A DNA stretch of 64,000 bases from Bradyrhizobium sp. WSM3983 (lineage in GTDB: Bacteria; Pseudomonadota; Alphaproteobacteria; Rhizobiales; Xanthobacteraceae), in the NCBI RefSeq assembly GCF_000473045.1, contig NZ_AXAY01000001.1, positions 186,001 through 250,000 on the forward strand, in the 5' to 3' direction. The translations under genes and the position numbers were made by a program. The notes below the pieces were generated by a model that was not told the DNA's origin, did no database searches, and saw only the letters and a program-made list of their open reading frames with translations. This document shows positions 62,532 to 64,000 of this stretch, piece after piece (positions within the stretch are counted from its first letter, which is position 1; the number at the start of each line of letters is the position of its first letter).

Positions 62532-64000
62532 ATGAACGCAGAAACGGAACTCAAATTCCGGCTTTCGCCGCGCAAATTGTCATCCGTCGTGCCCAACGGC
62601 ACTTCGCGCGGAAGGCGGCGCGACACATCCCGGCAGACGCTTGTGTCGACCTATTTCGACACGCGTAAGCACAAGCTCGAACGACATGGCCTGACGCTTC
62701 GGGTCCGCGAGGTCGAGGGCCGCTTTGTGCAAACCGTGAAGGCGGGCGGCTCCGGCAGCGTGACGCGCGGCGAATGGGAAAGCGAGGTCGCCGGCGCGAG
62801 GCCTGATCTCGCAAAAGCGAAGAATTCACCGCTCGATGAGCTCGCCTCCAAAAGACTTGCGCGCAAGCTGAAACCGGTTTTTCGGACCGACGTGCATCGC
62901 ACGGCCCAGGCAAGACGGGTCCGAAACAGCCGGATCGAGCTCGCGGTCGACCACGGCCGGATTGAAGTTGGGCGCCGCACGCGACCCGTTTCCGAGCTGG
63001 AGCTGGAATTGAAGTCCGGACAGGTCGCGGATTTGTTCCGTCTGGCGCGGACTCTCGAACGCACCACGGACGCCGAACTCGACCTGCGCTCGAAGGCCGA
63101 TCGAGGCTTCCAGCTTGCGGCAGGAACCGGCGGAGGCGCGGAGCGTGCCGAGCCAATCGCCCTGAACCATGCACTGTCTCCTCGCAAGGCATTTTCCGTC
63201 ATCGCGCATTCGACGCTGCGGCAGATCACGGCGAACGCCGATCCGGTGCGCGCGATGGATTCCGAGGGGGTCCACCAGATGCGTGTCGGCTTGCGGCGGT
63301 TGCGGGCCGCCATCTCCCTGTTCAAGGATGTGCTGCCGCGCGCGAGCACCGCGCGGATCAAGTCCGAGCTCAAATGGCTTACGAACGAGCTGGCGCCGGC
63401 GCGCGAGACCGACGTGTTTCTGAAGGAGAGCATCGAGCCGGTTGCCGGCCAGGGCGTTCCGAAACGGGGCGTCCGCGCGATCCGCAGGAAGTTCGCCAGG
63501 CAGAGAGCGGTGGCCTTTGAGCGCGCCCGCAACGCGGCGGCATCGGCCCGGTACCGCCGCATGTTGATCGACGTGATGGAGTGGATCGAAGCCGGACGCC
63601 CTCGCGCGGGCGATGACCGATCGATCGGCGCCTATGCGGCCGAGGTGCTTGATCGGCGGATCAGGAAGGCGCGGAAGCAGGGCAAGCAATTGAGCGATCT
63701 CGACCCGCGACAGCGCCACAAGCTGCGCATCCGGATCAAGAAAATCCGCTACGCCGTCGATTTCTTCGAGAGCCTCTATCGCGATCGCGATCAGAACAGG
63801 CTGGCTTCTCTCTCGGATGGCCTGAAGCGGATCCAATCCGCGCTGGGATCGCTCAACGACTTCATGGCGCATCGCGAGCTGGCGACGGAGGCGGCCCTGG
63901 CAGCGCCGCCGGCGAACCGGCGCGCGCAGGCCTTTACGGCAGGCTTCATCGTCGGCCAGGAACGCGAGGCGGCTCGTGGCCTGATGAAGGATGCCGCAAA
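62532..64000 (+). CDS. CYTH-CHAD domain protein (3' end outside window)
   Basis: The frame opens at the ATG at 62532 and runs off the edge after 489 residues. The N-terminal CYTH triphosphate-tunnel domain shows the ExExK motif at residues 4-8 (ETELK), STYFDTRKHKLERHGLTLRV and GEWESEV. The C-terminal CHAD helical domain shows VHQMRVGLRRLRAAISLF and HKLRIRIKKIRYAVDFFESL, with the conserved His residues that bind polyphosphate. CYTH-CHAD proteins hydrolyse inorganic triphosphate and attach to polyphosphate granules. The weak start context (GGGAG ~8 bases upstream) is adequate. Confidence 0.86.
   Translation, partial: MNAETELKFRLSPRKLSSVVPNGTSRGRRRDTSRQTLVSTYFDTRKHKLERHGLTLRVREVEGRFVQTVKAGGSGSVTRGEWESEVAGARPDLAKAKNSPLDELASKRLARKLKPVFRTDVHRTAQARRVRNSRIELAVDHGRIEVGRRTRPVSELELELKSGQVADLFRLARTLERTTDAELDLRSKADRGFQLAAGTGGGAERAEPIALNHALSPRKAFSVIAHSTLRQITANADPVRAMDSEGVHQMRVGLRRLRAAISLFKDVLPRASTARIKSELKWLTNELAPARETDVFLKESIEPVAGQGVPKRGVRAIRRKFARQRAVAFERARNAAASARYRRMLIDVMEWIEAGRPRAGDDRSIGAYAAEVLDRRIRKARKQGKQLSDLDPRQRHKLRIRIKKIRYAVDFFESLYRDRDQNRLASLSDGLKRIQSALGSLNDFMAHRELATEAALAAPPANRRAQAFTAGFIVGQEREAARGLMKDAA

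Overview
The window is high-GC DNA from an alphaproteobacterium, most likely Bradyrhizobium or a close relative in the Nitrobacteraceae. The evidence is the gene content (Sox proteins, a bo3-type quinol oxidase, urate hydroxylase, DUF1127 and HGGxxGxG small proteins), overlapping ATGA/GTGA operons, two exact EcfG-type promoter motifs, an alpha-r8/MmgR-like small RNA and several dispersed palindromic repeats that I recall from Bradyrhizobium and Rhodopseudomonas genomes. It reads as ordinary chromosomal accessory/metabolic DNA. I saw no insertion sequence, integrase, CRISPR array, tRNA or rRNA. No computation or search was run; family names come from motifs read by eye.

Layout. 1-2.7 kb: a partial ABC exporter (minus) and a glycosyltransferase behind an EcfG promoter. 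2.9-8.0 kb (minus): a TRAP transporter (dctP, fused dctQM) followed by an alkyl-sulfatase-type metallohydrolase. 8.3-13.1 kb: tam, an SDR lacking the usual catalytic Tyr, a shortened CadC-like regulator, a DUF1127 protein, a decayed stretch with an internally deleted arr gene, and an AraC regulator. 13.6-18.8 kb (plus): a second AraC regulator followed by an alpha/beta hydrolase, an NDH-2-like flavoprotein, an MBL hydrolase and an SDR. 19-25.7 kb: a beta-decarboxylating dehydrogenase, an MFS exporter, a 736-residue membrane-anchored protein with a phospholipase A2 active-site motif, and a B12-dependent radical SAM enzyme. 26-32.2 kb (plus): a two-subunit molybdenum hydroxylase followed by a flavocytochrome c sulfide dehydrogenase flavoprotein and soxX, soxY, soxZ, soxA, with no soxB or soxCD. 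32.2-37.8 kb: a sugar-type ABC transporter without an ATPase, then an acyltransferase/SGNH-hydrolase pair. 37.9-40.3 kb (minus): a biuret-hydrolase-like cysteine hydrolase and an NCS2 permease behind an exact sigma-54 promoter. 40.6-48.6 kb: a hotdog-type protein, a fused indolepyruvate ferredoxin oxidoreductase, an HtrA protease and a GMC oxidoreductase with a small partner. 48.8-51 kb: a thermonuclease-like protein, an MmgR-like sRNA, a DedA protein and a PmtA-like methyltransferase. 51.2-55.1 kb (minus): cyoABCD behind a second EcfG promoter. 55.3-64 kb: an SDR, a PQQ-type sugar dehydrogenase, PuuD, a VOC protein, a NUDIX hydrolase, a phage-flavoured gene pair, a stand-alone receiver, a tiny membrane protein and a partial CYTH-CHAD protein.

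Three themes stand out. First, stress and nitrogen control can be read directly: EcfG boxes before a glycosyltransferase and the cyo operon, and a sigma-54 box before the amidohydrolase/permease operon. Second, dispersed palindromic repeats have become coding sequence: one lies in frame inside the SoxX leader, one supplies the end of the hotdog protein, one supplies the end of the NUDIX protein, and one truncates a flavoprotein gene. Third, the Mo-hydroxylase/FCSD/SoxXYZA cluster is a reduced Sox system whose SoxY lacks the standard GGCGG arm. Together with the PLA2-domain protein it is the best candidate here for unusual biochemistry.
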